From positions 1,240,001-1,304,000 of the forward strand of contig JAPWGK010000012.1 in assembly GCA_029641185.1 (NCBI GenBank): a DNA stretch of 64,000 nt. The letters run 5' to 3'. Each line of letters starts with the position of its first letter. Positions within the stretch are counted from its first letter, which is position 1. Under the pieces are notes generated by a model, which worked only from the letters and a program-made list of their open reading frames with translations, ran no database searches and was not told the origin of the DNA. The stretch is from Pseudofabraea citricarpa (Eukaryota; Ascomycota; Leotiomycetes; Helotiales; Dermateaceae). Shown one piece after another: positions 9,661 to 23,428 of this stretch. The position numbers and the translations under genes are program-made.

Positions 9661-12009
9661 ATGACAATTCAATCCCACATCAAATTTTCTCCGGAGTATG
9701 TACCCAACTTCAGTCTCTGAGGACGTTTCCTAATATGTCAGACTATTGATCACAGCACCGCGTCGCTCTCCGGCTGTACCCAGTCCAGATGGAAAATATG
9801 CTTTCTACACCGTATCGACTTATTCTCTAGACACGCATACGGAAACCAAAGAGATCAAGGTGGTGAATCTCGATACAGAAGAGACAAGTCTATTTTCTGA
9901 TGATGCCAAAATCCTGTCTCCGCAATGGTTAGCCCAAAACCAGATTCTCTGGTGCAAGAAGGCAAATGCAGGGGAGACGGAGCTCTGGATTGGAACTGCT
10001 GGCACTGACAACAAAAAGTAATGTCCTACGTTGTTTGTGTTTGTAATTGAACTGATTTGTATGCATAGTGCCTATCGAGCTGGCATAATCGATGCGGGCA
10101 TTGACAATATCAAAACGAAAGAGCTTCCCGATGGTAATATAGTACTGGGGTTTTCTGCGCTTGTCAATGAACACGGTGAGCTTCATAATGCCGAGAAAGC
10201 AGAAAAACCAGTATCTTCGGCCCGGGAGTACGATACCGTGTATGTTCGATTCTGGGATGAGTACTACCAAAAGGAAAGAAGCACATTCTGGTATACTGTG
10301 CTGGAGAAATCGAGCCACAGTCCAACCTACAAACTATCCAAGAACAAGTTGATCGATGCTCTCGAGGGTACTGGGATTGACTTTCCAAGCGGTCCATCGG
10401 ACGCCCTTAGTCTTGGCGGTGCTGTTGACATCAGCACCAAGGGAATAATACTTGCCTCAAGAGATCCCGAGGTCGACATTGCCAAGAAACTTACCGTAGG
10501 TCTATGGTATATTTCAGTGTCATCTTTCAAGAAGGCGCCCGAGAGTATCTCTAAAATCAGAATCCCTGGCTTTGATGGAATCTGTGACTCACCGGCTTTC
10601 TCTTTGGATGGGAACGCAGCGGCCTTTTTGTCTACAAAATCGGAAGCAGTGGGTTCTGATTACAACCACATCTTTGTGTTGTACTTCTTCAACAGCACTA
10701 AGGTCTTGATTGAAGTCCTTCCAGTACGTGACGGAAAGGAACCCAAGGGATGGGATCTTTCGCCTTCGTCTCTTATTTGGTCAAACGATGGTACTGCGCT
10801 TTATGTTGGAGCCGAAGATCGTGCCCAAGGCAAACTTTGGAAAATACCCGTCCAAAGACCGGCTACAAATTCCACAATAAGTTCATTAGCTACCATAGCT
10901 ACGCCATTCCCTGGCAATGGATCAGTCAGTGCAGTTTACCCTCTCAGTCAAGACCCATCCGACAAAAGAATTCTTATCAACAAGACAAGTTTTGTGGATA
11001 ATGGAACGTTTTATATCGTAAATACATCCAAAGAGATTATCATGGAGCGACAATTTATGACGTCTAACGACCTGTCACTTGGACTCCGGCGCTCTCAAGT
11101 ATCAGAGATCCGCTTCCAGGGAGGAGGTGACTACGAGGTCCAGGCATGGGTTCTCAAACCGTCCGACTTTGACAAGAAAAAGACCTATCCGCTAGCTTTT
11201 GCAATTCATGGTGGTCCTGCTGGGACTTGGCCCGATGCGTGGTCTACACGATGGAATCCTGCGGTCTGGGCCGAACAGGGATATGTGGTAGTTGCACCAA
11301 ATCCGTATGTATTGTTCCAGCGATTCCCATTGAGTGAGTACTGAATTAAAAGAATAGGACCGGCTCTACAAGCTTTGGACAAGCATTTGCCGCGGCAGTA
11401 CAGGGAGAATGGGGTGGTCGACCATACGAGGACTTAGCTAAATGTTTCGAATACGTCGAAAAGAATATGCCATATGTGGACACCAGCCGTGCAGTCGCAG
11501 CTGGAGGATCGTATGGAGGATACATGGTCAACTGGATTGCTGGACAGCCACTGGGCCGCAAATTCCAAGCACTAATCTGCCATGATGGGATCTTCTCCAA
11601 CTATAATCTCTTAGCATCCGACGTTCCCACGGCACTGGTCGAAGATATGGGCGGCAATCTTTGGGATGATAAGAAGAGTTGGGATCGCTACAGCCCGGCA
11701 GAATACACGCATAACTGGAAGACGCCTATGTTAGTTATTCACAGCGACAAAGATTACCGGTGTCCCATTACAGAAGGGCTCGCGGTTTTTAATATCTGCC
11801 AGTTGAAAGGTATCCCTAGCCGGTTCTTGAACTTCCCGGATGAGAACCACTTTGTCCTCCAGAGGGAGAATTCTTTACGTTGGTATAAGACGGTTCTTGG
11901 CTGGGCGAATAAATATGCTGGTGTGAAGGGTGGTGTGGAATTGGAGCCCCCGCTTACTGAGCCATCGAAGAGGAGGGTTGCTTTAACCCACAATCCTGCT
12001 ATGAGATAA
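9661..12009 (+). CDS. Dipeptidyl-peptidase V-type S9 prolyl oligopeptidase, cytosolic form
   Basis: Exons 9661..9695, 9742..10017, 10069..11304, 11358..12009; 732 aa; introns of 46, 51 and 53 nt. The opening FSPELLITAPRRSPAVPSPD matches the start of the mature DPP V family. The N-terminal half is the beta-propeller that gates substrate entry and the C-terminal third is the alpha/beta-hydrolase domain (AIHGGPAGTW oxyanion region, GGSYGG with Ser567, HSDKDYR with Asp648, ENHF with His680), so the triad is complete. It should release dipeptides or acylated residues from oligopeptides. Secreted DPP V enzymes have a signal peptide before this motif; here only eight residues precede it and none form a signal, so an intracellular role in peptide turnover is likely. 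Confidence 0.95.
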
Positions 12010-12136
12010 AAATCGCTGGCAAGCGCACCTACCTACTCTTACTTGTTTTGAAAAGCCTCAAACAAAAAAGTTAGTTCGTTCTTTGAGCCAGATATTTATT
12101 TCTTACAATGGGATATCTCATTACATGCAAACCGAA

Positions 12137-12780
12137 TCAGTACCTGAGCTGCAACGTTGTAAAGCCTTGTCCTATTTTTTCTAGTTCCAACACCGTATCT
12201 CGATAGAATCCAACTTGTATCCGGCGGTTGTCCAGGTTTGTGGTTCCCTCTTCAAAACCACCACCCGAGTATTTCCTTGCTATTCTAACATGAATACTTC
12301 CCCTGCTAGCAGTGGATCTCGCGATGCGTTCCTCAGTGAATATCTCGATCCTCCAGCAATGCCTCGTTGGGGGTAAGCGTCGTCCTCCTTGACATCAAAG
12401 GCATGTGACGAGTTTCCATCCCTTGATTCCACGATGAAGGCCCAATGATAGGCAGCTTTTCGGTATTGCTGTACTAGCTGTGGATCACTGGTGATATGAT
12501 TCCGAAAAAAAAAGAGCGATTTAAACGCGATCCTTGTTGCTGGCCATATTAGAATATCATGTTCAATTCCTTTCAAGTTCAATCGAAGAGCGGTAGAGCG
12601 TGGTAATTTAGAGGCGTTCTGAAAACTGCGGAGACTTGATAAGTTTAGTGACTTGAATCATGAGCCAGCTCAGAGGGAAAGAATTGAAATTACCTGGACA
12701 TGGACTTCCGGAGAAGTGAAAGTAGATTGTGATGGAATTTCCGAGTACCAAAGTCGCGAAAGAACAGTCTTATAAACCTG
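12137..12780 (-). pseudogene. Possible frameshifted gene of unknown family
   Basis: On the minus strand a reading from about 12780 to 12694, a 75-nt GTAATT..TTTCAG intron (12693..12619), and 12618 down to about 12374 gives continuous protein-like sequence including AAYHWAFIVESRDGN and HAFDVKEDD. The same frame then ends at 12280. Shifting frame at the run of five C (plus-strand G5 at 12369-12373) gives a further open segment with RIEIFTEERIARSTASRG, ending in TGA at 12137. No ATG opens the upstream segment. This fits a gene broken by a one-base indel, or an assembly error in the homopolymer. The family is not recognised; the YHWA..V..D pattern recalls small fungal proteins of unknown function. 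Confidence 0.35.
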
Positions 12781-13049
12781 GCAAAAACCAGACAATGAGG
12801 TTGTCGAAGTCGTGGCCTCTCAAAAATGAGCCACGCGCTTACTCGATGCTCTCGTTTGGAGCCAGCCAAGGAGAAAACAAAGGAAACAGGAGCCCCGAAA
12901 CACTCCTCAGACATGAAACTGACACCTACGGTGAAGATTCAATGACGAGTAGATTTACTCCTGCTCCCGCGCCCGCTTAAAAATAGAGGTGGTGCGAGTG
13001 CTATTGAATGGATAATCTAAACGTAAAACACAAGAACCACATACCAGGA

Positions 13050-14057
13050 TCAAGAGCCGGCCACACGAGCCAGCACCTCCGCTGAGGTGCGAGGCATGCC
13101 ATCTTTGACGGTTCGACGTCTCATAGCCACGTCCCATTCGCGCCATTTTTCCTCATCGGCTGATCGTCTTGGCCTATCAATATCGTAAGACCAAATATCA
13201 TATACTTTCAAAATAGCTTTATCGGCAGCAAGCTCCTGGGGATACGTCGTAAGTACCTTGTCCATCTCGTGGTAGAAGTCTTCTCGGTATGGTCGCCATC
13301 CAAAATACATCTTCGTATATTCCCAATACTCTGGGAACCATCCACTGAATTCCCAGTCAATAATACCTGTTATCTTCCCATTATTTACTAGAATATTTTC
13401 AGGTGACATGTCTGCATGAGTGAATTTCGTGACATAGGAATCGGATTGGTTGTGAACATTCGTAACGTCCTGGTCAAAAGCCCATAAATCCATAGAATCC
13501 CCTCTTCGCACAAATTTGTGGAAGTCAGCTATGCTCTCGAAAGGACCGAAGCGTCTACCGCCTAAGCGGTGATCATAGCTAGATCCTAGCATCAATGAGC
13601 CAACAAATCCTTTTTTAGGCGGCTGAAGACATCGAAGCTGTAATATATATCCTGCAAGCTCCGTGACTACGCCTGCTTTTTGCTCTGATGTCAAAGTTTG
13701 CCAAGCCACGTTTAGGGTAGTTCCCGGAACCAATTCTAGAACCAAATCCTGAGATCCATCTTCACGATTATATGCACCGAGGACTTTGGGAATCGGAATC
13801 GTGGTGTTTTGTCGAACAAACTCCATCGCCTCAAATTCAGTCAGATGACATTGAAACTTAATCAATTGCTTGTAACCGATATACTTAATCTTCGCTCCTG
13901 ATCCCTTCAGTATCTTGTAAGTTTCGTTTCCTCTCCATAGACGGTCCCATGCTCGAAACCTAATCCAGAGAGGAAGGTGTTTATTGCTCGTCACCATATT
14001 CGCGCCGTGGTGGGTGTCTTGTCGTAACACATCGACGTAGGAAGAATGAGCTGACAA
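13050..14057 (-). CDS. Aminoglycoside phosphotransferase (APH)-family kinase-like protein
   Basis: Single exon, 335 aa. Protein-kinase-like fold of the APH/choline-kinase group (PF01636). Catalytic loop HADMSPENIL gives His214, Asp216 and Asn221 of the HxDxxxxN pattern; the metal-binding motif is IIDWEFSG (Asp234). The N-lobe contains IPIPKVLGAY, as in many fungal members. Fungal genomes carry many such genes; substrates are mostly unknown small molecules, and this does not imply drug resistance. The first ATG (MSAHSSY) is used; an in-frame alternative is Met21. Length is normal for the family and no key residue is missing. Transcribed away from the MFS pump beyond a 945-bp spacer. Confidence 0.9.
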   Translation of the reverse strand: MSAHSSYVDVLRQDTHHGANMVTSNKHLPLWIRFRAWDRLWRGNETYKILKGSGAKIKYIGYKQLIKFQCHLTEFEAMEFVRQNTTIPIPKVLGAYNREDGSQDLVLELVPGTTLNVAWQTLTSEQKAGVVTELAGYILQLRCLQPPKKGFVGSLMLGSSYDHRLGGRRFGPFESIADFHKFVRRGDSMDLWAFDQDVTNVHNQSDSYVTKFTHADMSPENILVNNGKITGIIDWEFSGWFPEYWEYTKMYFGWRPYREDFYHEMDKVLTTYPQELAADKAILKVYDIWSYDIDRPRRSADEEKWREWDVAMRRRTVKDGMPRTSAEVLARVAGS

Positions 14058-15002
14058 GGTTGCGGTTTGAAGAGATTGTAGAAATTTAATAGTGTTTGCG
14101 ACAACGACAGAGGCGGATCAGTGGAGGCTATGCTTGTATCTCGACCGACACAGTATGACACTTCAAAGCTGGAACTTGGCGATGCTTAGTCAGGGTCGCT
14201 AGGTTTTGCTTGGTATCTGCACGATAGTATGGCCGTCTAATCGTTGCCTTAAGCCCCCCACTGACCCATACCACCCGTAATTACTTTTTATATAAACGTC
14301 TCGCGCCGATATAAGATAACTTCTTTTTAGTCGTATCTCCTTCTAAGAGGTATATAAAATACTTGGCGGCGATCTAGTGGTTTTTGTCCTCGGCAGTACC
14401 TAAATCCACGTATATACCAAAGCTTAGAACTTTAACGCTGAAAAATAAACGGCATTCATTGGCAGTCCGTATAAAAAGGCAATGCATCATATAGTTAGAA
14501 GAAATAACGCCTTAAATACTATGACTATTGTGATACAGACCAGAATGTGCCCGTGCCAGTTTGCACTTAGTACATGACTACAAGCTATCAGGCCACTCAG
14601 AGGCCAAGGCGTCATGTTTTCTGTGAACCCAACAGTTGGAACTGCGTTTCAAGATATTTGACAGGGATTTTGCACCAGTAAGGAATCAGGTTATAACTTA
14701 GGTAGATAGGTAGTACGGGCCGGCTACCGGTTATGTTCTGCGGTTAAATATACACCTTAGCTATTCCGGATAAGATCACCAGCCGCAACTTATGGCTGGG
14801 CGTGGGGAGCATAGTTTGTCAGCTCGATAGTTTGTCAGCTACTAGGTACCAGGTACTGTAATTGAAGTGGGAGCTTAGCGATCTGCAGTACTTTTCTCCT
14901 TTCATTACTATATAATCCGTCTTTTTGTATGCCATTATTTACACACCATAGCCAGTATCAAAATCAATCTTCTACCAGTATCACATTGATGATAGATCTG
15001 TG
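14058..15002. other. Divergent intergenic region
   Basis: 945 bp separating the divergently transcribed kinase-like gene and MFS pump, so it should hold both promoters. 14270-14480 has an AT-rich, TATA-bearing patch resembling decayed repeat sequence. No ORF or RNA seen. Confidence 0.5.
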
Positions 15003-17006
<2,004 letters not shown>

Positions 17007-18424
17007 ATGAAAATGAGAGAACAGACAGTATAGATGGGCAGAAAAATCCAGAGAGACATGTCATAATTAGATGTTGAAATGAGATCCCTTGGTTTAAGGA
17101 ACTGCAATGCTAAGCGATGCTAAACTTTAAGCGAAGCGGTTGAACAGTTTGCAACAGAGAGTGTTTCCAGTTCAATTTCCTGGGTTTAACCCATCTACAA
17201 TTGAATAAATAATAAAGGGATATTTCTAGACTTGTTGAATCTTTCATTCGAAAGTCTCATTGGCAGTTTTCGGAGACGATGATCAGGAAGTTCAAGTTCC
17301 AATGTTTAAAGCACCCTCGACTCACATGCAAGAGGTTGCCGCAGAGCTTAGCAATATATAAGTCGCCTAATCTAATTCCACCCACCAATATACGTGCATG
17401 ATGGCCAAAAGAGTCTCTTGGCCGATTTTCCAGCAGACGAGGTCAAGTATTATGTAATTTGATAGAAAGCCGTCACGAATTCTGGATAATCTCACCGGTT
17501 CAGAATTCTAAAATCAGCTTGGGTCAAGGCAAAGACTCTGCGCTAGATGAATCTACAGGTTACAAAGCTATCCATTTAGTTATCGAAACATCATTCGCTA
17601 ACTATACGTTATCATGAATCTCGATGAAGCAGTACATGATCCAGATTTCTTTGTTAAGCTGTTTCTTGCTAATATTGTCACTTCTGCCATCAGTGATCGA
17701 CGTTAAGATCGTTACCTCGCTTCGTTAAATGTTGCACTCGAGGACGGAAAGAACTTGCCAGGCTTTTTTTCGAGCTCAGTTTTAGCTATGGTTATATTGT
17801 GACGTTGAAGACGAGTTATAATCCACTCCCGCTCTGTGTTGGCTTCTGGCTGAGACGCATATTCCCTGCAATGCTTAATTCTAGAGATGCTTAGATGCTG
17901 CTGTAGTGCTGCCGATATCACGAGGGCTCTTTTGGAGTTGGCGTGACTTTTTCTCATTGTCTCAGTCTTCTTTAGATTAAATAATACTTTAGACTTTATT
18001 TTTTGTAGCGCTACATAATAAATCAGGATCTGGATACTTATAGAACAACAAGGTTGGAATCTGACACAGTAAGTACGTAGGATAAGCGAGGTAAGCAAGG
18101 TGCTTCGAAGGCACGAGAGCTAAATTTGGCTCGGGACATGTGCCACGTGATCGCAGTGAAGAATGGAAAGGGGCTCGGGTGCGCGTCCAAGATGTGAAAG
18201 TGGAATTGCGGCAAGCTGCATCATTAGCGCGCCCAGATAAAGTGCTCCCAATCAGTAAGCACTTTTGGACAACGACCTATCCTTTTCTTGAAATCTCTCA
18301 AGAGCTGACATCTTGCACGACGGCGCGCAGCACACGATGAGGTGTTCTCTTTCCCGCAATTCTTAAACATCCCAACAATCTGCCAGCGTCAATCGAGCGC
18401 CGTATAGCCAACTTAGCTGCCAGC
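17007..18424. other. Intergenic region
   Basis: 1.4 kb with no gene I can support. A minus-strand ORF of 81 codons from an ATG at 17957 to 17712 has reasonable composition but no recognisable domain. The last 300 bp before the acyltransferase are GC-richer and presumably its promoter and leader. Confidence 0.4.
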
Positions 18425-19906
18425 ATGGAGCGACAATTGCGGAGTCTGATGTCAAGCTTCGTTCCTTCACGGGCATCGAATAACGATTACGCGCTTCTTA
18501 CGACCTCGGAGCAGTCGAGTCCTGCCTCTTCGATCACTGCCAGCAAAGAAGATACCCTCACACGCGCAAAATTAACCCTCCAACGATTCGCATTCTTCCT
18601 CTTACCCTCCCCCGTCCAGAGACGATTGCGACCCGCCCTCTTCAAACCTCAACGATTATACCCAACTTCATATCTCGATGGGCTGCGTGGTGTAGCTTCA
18701 CTGTTTGTCTATTTCTGCCATTATACCGAGGGGAATGTAGGATGGTACACAAATTCATATGGTCTGGCGGGTCCCGATGATCATGTCCATTCGTCGCCCT
18801 TACAACTTCCATTCCTCCGTGTGCTGTACAGCGGTCGCCCCATGGTACACATCTTCTTCGTCATCTCAGGCTTCGTGTTGTCCTACAAGCCTTTGAAATT
18901 GGCACGCGCTCGCAATTATGGAAGCCTTCACACGACCCTCTCCTCGTCCGTCTTCCGTCGCGGTTTGCGACTTTTCCTCCCCACAACTGTTTCGACATTC
19001 ATGGTAATGATCTTCATAAGACTCGGATGGATGGGTAGTCCACTTCCTACATTCTGGGCTCAATTTTGGGACTGGAAGAATGCCGTATGGAGAATAACCT
19101 ATTCGTGGAACTGGGATATCACCCAACTTCTACCATACGATGTACATCTGTGGACGATTCCAATCGAGATGGGTCACTCACTCCTCCTCTTCATTACAAT
19201 CTGTGGGCTATCTCGTTGCAAGGTCTGGCTTCGACTTAGTTTCCTGTTTGCGATCATGATTTACTGCCTCCGATGTCAGCACTGGGCGGCTTTCGAATTC
19301 CTTGGAGGTATGCTTGTCGCTGAGGTGGGATTGATTCAAGACGCTCGGGCAGAAAGAGATGCAAATAAAGAAGATTCCGAGTCACGATCTAGTTCCAAAG
19401 GCTGGGCAATTTTCTGGATGGCAAACTTCATAATCGCCATGTTCGTTGCAGGCTGGCCCAACAATGGAGCTGATCAGACCCCAGGATTCAGGTACCTTGT
19501 ACCATTGACGCCAGATCCATTCTATAGCACTGGAGGAGATGTCATTTCGTTCTTCTGGTATGCATTGGGTAGCATGCAAGTTGTTCTCGCATGCCAGCAA
19601 CTTCCTATTCTACAAAGGCTCTTCACAACGAACCTGGCTCAATACCTTGCAAACATCTCGTATGCTCTATACCTCATGCATGGACCTGTTTTAGATGTCC
19701 TAGCACATCGCTGGATGCCGTACGTGTGGTGGGTAGCGGGTGGAGGCGATAACATGTGGAGCCGATTGATTGCTTGGTTTGGAGGTATCATTGTCCTTGG
19801 TATCCCGATCGTTTGGGCGGCTGATGTTTTCTGGAGAGGTGTGGACACGCCATGTGTCAACTTCGCCAAGTGGCTCGAAGGGGCTTGTGTGGTTAAAGAA
19901 GACTGA
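18425..19906 (+). CDS. Acyltransferase-3 family integral membrane protein
   Basis: Single exon, 493 aa. Member of the OafA/NodX-like acyltransferase 3 family (PF01757), multi-pass membrane enzymes that move acyl groups onto carbohydrates, lipids or small molecules. Visible hallmarks: YLDGLRGVASLFVYFCHY (residues 83-100, with the conserved Arg and the His of FCHY), FFVISGFVLSYK (144-155), the FRRGLRLFLP segment (177-186) and about ten hydrophobic spans. An 80-residue Ser/Thr-rich cytosolic N-terminus is common in fungal members. The ATG has CAGC upstream and an in-frame stop precedes it. The acyl donor and acceptor are unknown. Confidence 0.92.
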   Translation: MERQLRSLMSSFVPSRASNNDYALLTTSEQSSPASSITASKEDTLTRAKLTLQRFAFFLLPSPVQRRLRPALFKPQRLYPTSYLDGLRGVASLFVYFCHYTEGNVGWYTNSYGLAGPDDHVHSSPLQLPFLRVLYSGRPMVHIFFVISGFVLSYKPLKLARARNYGSLHTTLSSSVFRRGLRLFLPTTVSTFMVMIFIRLGWMGSPLPTFWAQFWDWKNAVWRITYSWNWDITQLLPYDVHLWTIPIEMGHSLLLFITICGLSRCKVWLRLSFLFAIMIYCLRCQHWAAFEFLGGMLVAEVGLIQDARAERDANKEDSESRSSSKGWAIFWMANFIIAMFVAGWPNNGADQTPGFRYLVPLTPDPFYSTGGDVISFFWYALGSMQVVLACQQLPILQRLFTTNLAQYLANISYALYLMHGPVLDVLAHRWMPYVWWVAGGGDNMWSRLIAWFGGIIVLGIPIVWAADVFWRGVDTPCVNFAKWLEGACVVKED

Positions 19907-21112
19907 TTGATGATATTTTGTGTATTCTTTGGCTGGCGTTTCGGACGGCTGTATGAGGATATTCTCTTGTCGGTATAAGACTCCTTTTTCCTCTGCCCGC
20001 AAAAGGTTGCATCTGGTTTGCATTGTTAGCGTCGTACTAGATTTCTTTAGATGGGCTTGAAATCCATGAATTTTCCTTTTTGTTTCTTATTGAATTCTTA
20101 ACTTTGTTCTCATATATATTGTCCCCTCACATACCTATCTTCTTCCTGTATACATCCATGCAATACCGACAAATAAAATATGTGTCCACATACACCCTTC
20201 TACTCTGGAATCCTTCTCTACCTATACATATACTCCTTGCTCGGTCTCTGGAAGATGGCGTTGGCCCTACATTCTTAGGAGACTTGTCAAGAGAACCCCT
20301 GGCTTTCACACAGCGCGCCATGCCAAGCTTTATACGATCACATGACTGCACTGCATCATACATCTCAAGGTTGTTCGAGTAGATTCTCTCTACGCGTTTA
20401 GTAGTTACCGTTATTATCTCTCAGGATCTCTCTTAATTCTCATGGGATAAAGTACTGAATCTAGGTCTCAGCTTGCGAAACCTCTTTTTATAGCTTTTAC
20501 TTTTTCGGATATGAGGCGTAGCATGGTCTGGCGAGATAGAGCTGAGCAGTTAATACGTGGCGGGAGAAAAGATTGGCTGGCTGAAAGCTACCTTACAAAA
20601 GCCTAGCTATTAGCAAGCAGGTGAGCTGGCTAAGAGCTGGTTAGAAAGTCACCATGTAATATTTCGCACCCTTGAGTTGATAGTGATATAAACCTGAACA
20701 GCCGTTAAATCTCATAGCTCAGTCGACTTGAGATCATGCGCTATGACCCATGGGATATCATAAAAGTGTTTTCTTGTCCGACTCTGAATTCTTACTAACT
20801 CGGGATATGAAAGAATTTACCAGTACCAGGTACTCGTCATGTACCAGATAGAATATACCAGCCTATTCTTCAAGTGCAGCACAGTTATTTCCCATTTTCC
20901 TGGGACACGAACTCTAGAGGATTTGGAATCAGTGAACAGATCAACTTGACTTTATTATCTACACCGACTCTCGGTCAATCGTCTTCAATGCCGTCCATCG
21001 CGCAGTGATGAGATCGAGACCCGTGAACGGGCGACAGGCTAGCAATGTAGAAAAATGATCATCATAGATATACTACAACAACGCAAAAGCATGCATCGAA
21101 AACAACCAACCA
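19907..21112. other. Intergenic region
   Basis: 1.2 kb between the acyltransferase and tRNA-Ile. No gene seen. It contains short repeated phrases such as the ACCAGGTACT-like text near 20820-20850 that also occurs near 14840-14860. Confidence 0.4.
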
Positions 21113-21205
21113 GGTCGCTTAGCTCAGTTGGTTAGAGCGTGGTGCTAATATCTTCATAACTGACAGATAACGCCAAGGTCGCGAGTTCGACCCTCGTAGT
21201 GACCA
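21113..21205 (+). tRNA. tRNA-Ile (anticodon AAT), with intron
   Basis: Acceptor stem GGTCGCT pairs with AGTGACC, discriminator A at 21205. The D arm is TTAGCTCAGTTGGTTAGAGC (A and B box consensus intact) and the T arm contains GTTCGACCC. The anticodon stem TGGTG/CGCCA encloses CTAATAA, giving AAT. A 19-nt intron (21151..21169) lies at the canonical position one base 3' of the anticodon. A T-run (Pol III terminator) follows from about 21209. Confidence 0.95.
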
Positions 21206-21952
21206 CTTTCTTTTTTGCCTTTTTTTTTTTTACCGTCTGCTGGTGTAGACTTACCATCCATTGGTACCTTAGGCTTCTTTTTTGCCGTTTATTCGACGTG
21301 CTTGTGTGAGGCTTCGTTTGCAGTGAAGAGATTTAACCGAGGTGGAATTTTCTTGCCTTGCGGGTGGGCCGCTGGACCTATGACAATCTGGGGTAACGGC
21401 ATGATTTTGAATTTTACTTCATGAAAAATTGCACCCTAAATGTTTTAGAATAGATACCCACTCAGATTCGGCACGAACTTAAATTCTGTTATGATATCTC
21501 CTAGCCTTGTTATATTGAGACGTGGTTTTGAGATGCGACCGCGAAACTTCAAGTCACGGGAACAAAATAGTGAATTTTACGATAGTAGAAGGGCACTACT
21601 TAAAAAATGTACCAAATATGATTTTTTTTTCAAAATTCTAGGGATCCTACTCCGTACGCTCATATTATATCATCATGATGATTTGGTAAGAATTTCCTAG
21701 GTTCTAGTACGAAATAGCGCTATCGCTTAACTTAACGAAATGCGGCTATCCTCTCGGTTCCTTCAACTTAGTGTGGAGTCACATGGGAGACCCACAAAAG
21801 TAAAAAGAAGAAAACGGCAAGGCGGACTAGTAGAAGACTCGAGAGGAGCAAAAAAGGAACCTTTTAAACAGGATGACGACTCAAAAATGCAAAAGAAAAA
21901 GTAAGGCATTCTGAATCTGAAGATTCAGAGGTCCTGAATATCTGAGAATATA
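21206..21952. other. Region between the two tRNA genes
   Basis: About 750 bp between convergent tRNAs. No protein gene supported. It contains a perfect short palindrome, CTGAATCTGAAGATTCAG, near 21911-21928. Confidence 0.45.
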
Positions 21953-22036
21953 CTCTCTGACGGGGAGTCGAACCCCGATCTCCCGCGCTCGCAATTGCTT
22001 GACAAGCGGAAATCATGACCGTTAGACCATCAAAGA
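21953..22036 (-). tRNA. tRNA-Asp (anticodon GTC), with intron
   Basis: Minus strand. Acceptor TCTTTGA pairs with TCAGAGA (one G-T), discriminator G. T arm CGGGGTTCGACTCCCCG is perfect. Anticodon stem TCCGC/GCGGG encloses TTGTCAC after removal of a 12-nt intron (21999..21988 on the minus strand, AGCAATTGCGAG), giving GTC. The intron is at the canonical position 37/38. Confidence 0.93.
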
Positions 22037-22907
22037 TGAGTGTTTTTTGTGGAGTAAATAGCTGTAAATTGTACTATACTGTTGGTCAAGCTGATCAGCT
22101 TAGTTGCAAGTATGGAATCAAGCAGTTTCATACCGGTGCTATAATAAAATAAGTTGGTGCCACTTGAAGGGATTTATTTGGAGGTGTATGTTTCACGAAT
22201 GTGAAATAGAAGTGTGAGAAGTCCATTGCCTGTTCCCTGGGCCAAATAAGTCCTACTTAGGATACCCACGTGACCATAATCACGTGAACCACACACGTCA
22301 ATTTAGGTACGCTACAGCGACTATACTAGTCGATCCAAATATCTCTATCTATAAAGGCCACTTTTCCTCGCCTTTTACTTCTCTTCCTTCTTCTCCTCCT
22401 TCTCCATGCTTCTTGTCCTGCACCCGATCAATAAAAGCTACAAACCTGCAATGGCAAAGTCTTTTTTTAATTTGCCTTGTATACTCAGAGCGCTCTAAGG
22501 CACCTCAGTCAGAAAGCTATTAAATTTGTTTTGGTTCACCGTGCTCTTGGTATTACACTGCCTCCAACGAGCACGTTTTCATTTTTTTTTTTCATTGCAA
22601 TTGTTGGCTTGCCAATGTTGTGAAGAAGAAAGATGTTTACTCAGAAGGACACGGCAAAAGGTTCTACAAACTAGTTATAGGCCTGTGAATACTCTAGAAA
22701 TGAAATGTTTAATACTGGGTTACAGGCTGTACTCTCTTATTTCTACGGCAGAAGCCTGTAGCACGGCTTCATGAATAGACCTTTTTACCTCATTACCTGT
22801 AGACTGATTGCTGTAATACTCTTTATTAACAAAACCGTTTGGATTACTACCCAGCTAGTATCAGTGACACTGTTCGAATATGTAATCATCCTGTAGTCAC
22901 GAATTGA
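22037..22907. other. Intergenic region
   Basis: 870 bp. Two CACGTG palindromes 14 bp apart (22267-22272 and 22281-22286) form a plausible bHLH double site, but no convincing gene starts just downstream. Small ORFs at 22284 and 22526 have no recognisable features. Confidence 0.4.
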
Positions 22908-23428
22908 CTACAACATCTTTTCTTCATACGGGAACGGGAAATTATTGGCAAATATGATAGAAAGACCCAAATATCCACATCCTGGAGTATTATAACCTTG
23001 TTCTAAAATAAGTGTAATAACTGTCGGAGATACCAAAGCATCACCAGCTGTGTATCTTTTCTTCTTCTGATCATCAAAGCTATTTATACTGAAAGTCATT
23101 TCAGAACCCACAAGATCAGGATTATTTCTGAGTTACCAGCCGCGAATCAGTGACCTGGTTACTCCCCCTAGAAGTAGTTCACAGCTATATACTCATAAAC
23201 AATCAGAGTTTTGGGGTTGTCGGAGTCTGGGAGTACGCCTGAATCTGCAGGCTTTACGTGAAACAATAGTTGTGGATCAAGAAGTTTGCTTGCCTTCCGG
23301 AATCTCCACTTTTCTTGCTCAGTCATATGGGACTCCATACTTGTAATAATATCTGATAAGAGATTACTTGGGCAAGTAGCAATTATCTCACTGTACTCGT
23401 GACATATTGCCTTTCCGAGAGAACCCTC
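22908..23428 (-). pseudogene. Two-exon coding block of unknown family, probably the 3' end of a decayed gene
   Basis: Minus strand. An open segment from 23428 (a TGA precedes it at 23431) to 23193 contains SDIITSMESHMTEQEKWRFR. A 65-nt GTATAT..CTCAG intron (23192..23128) then joins it in phase to 23127..22908, ending in a stop. The two blocks have normal, non-AT-biased codon use and fuse into about 150 residues. No domain recognised. Upstream on the same strand (about 23650-24050) further protein-like stretches are broken by TGA and TAA codons, which suggests an older, longer gene that has decayed. No start codon or promoter can be assigned. Confidence 0.4.

Noticed and set aside
17712..17957. 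81-codon minus-strand ORF
   Set aside because: Acceptable composition but no domain, no splice partner and no promoter evidence; could be chance.
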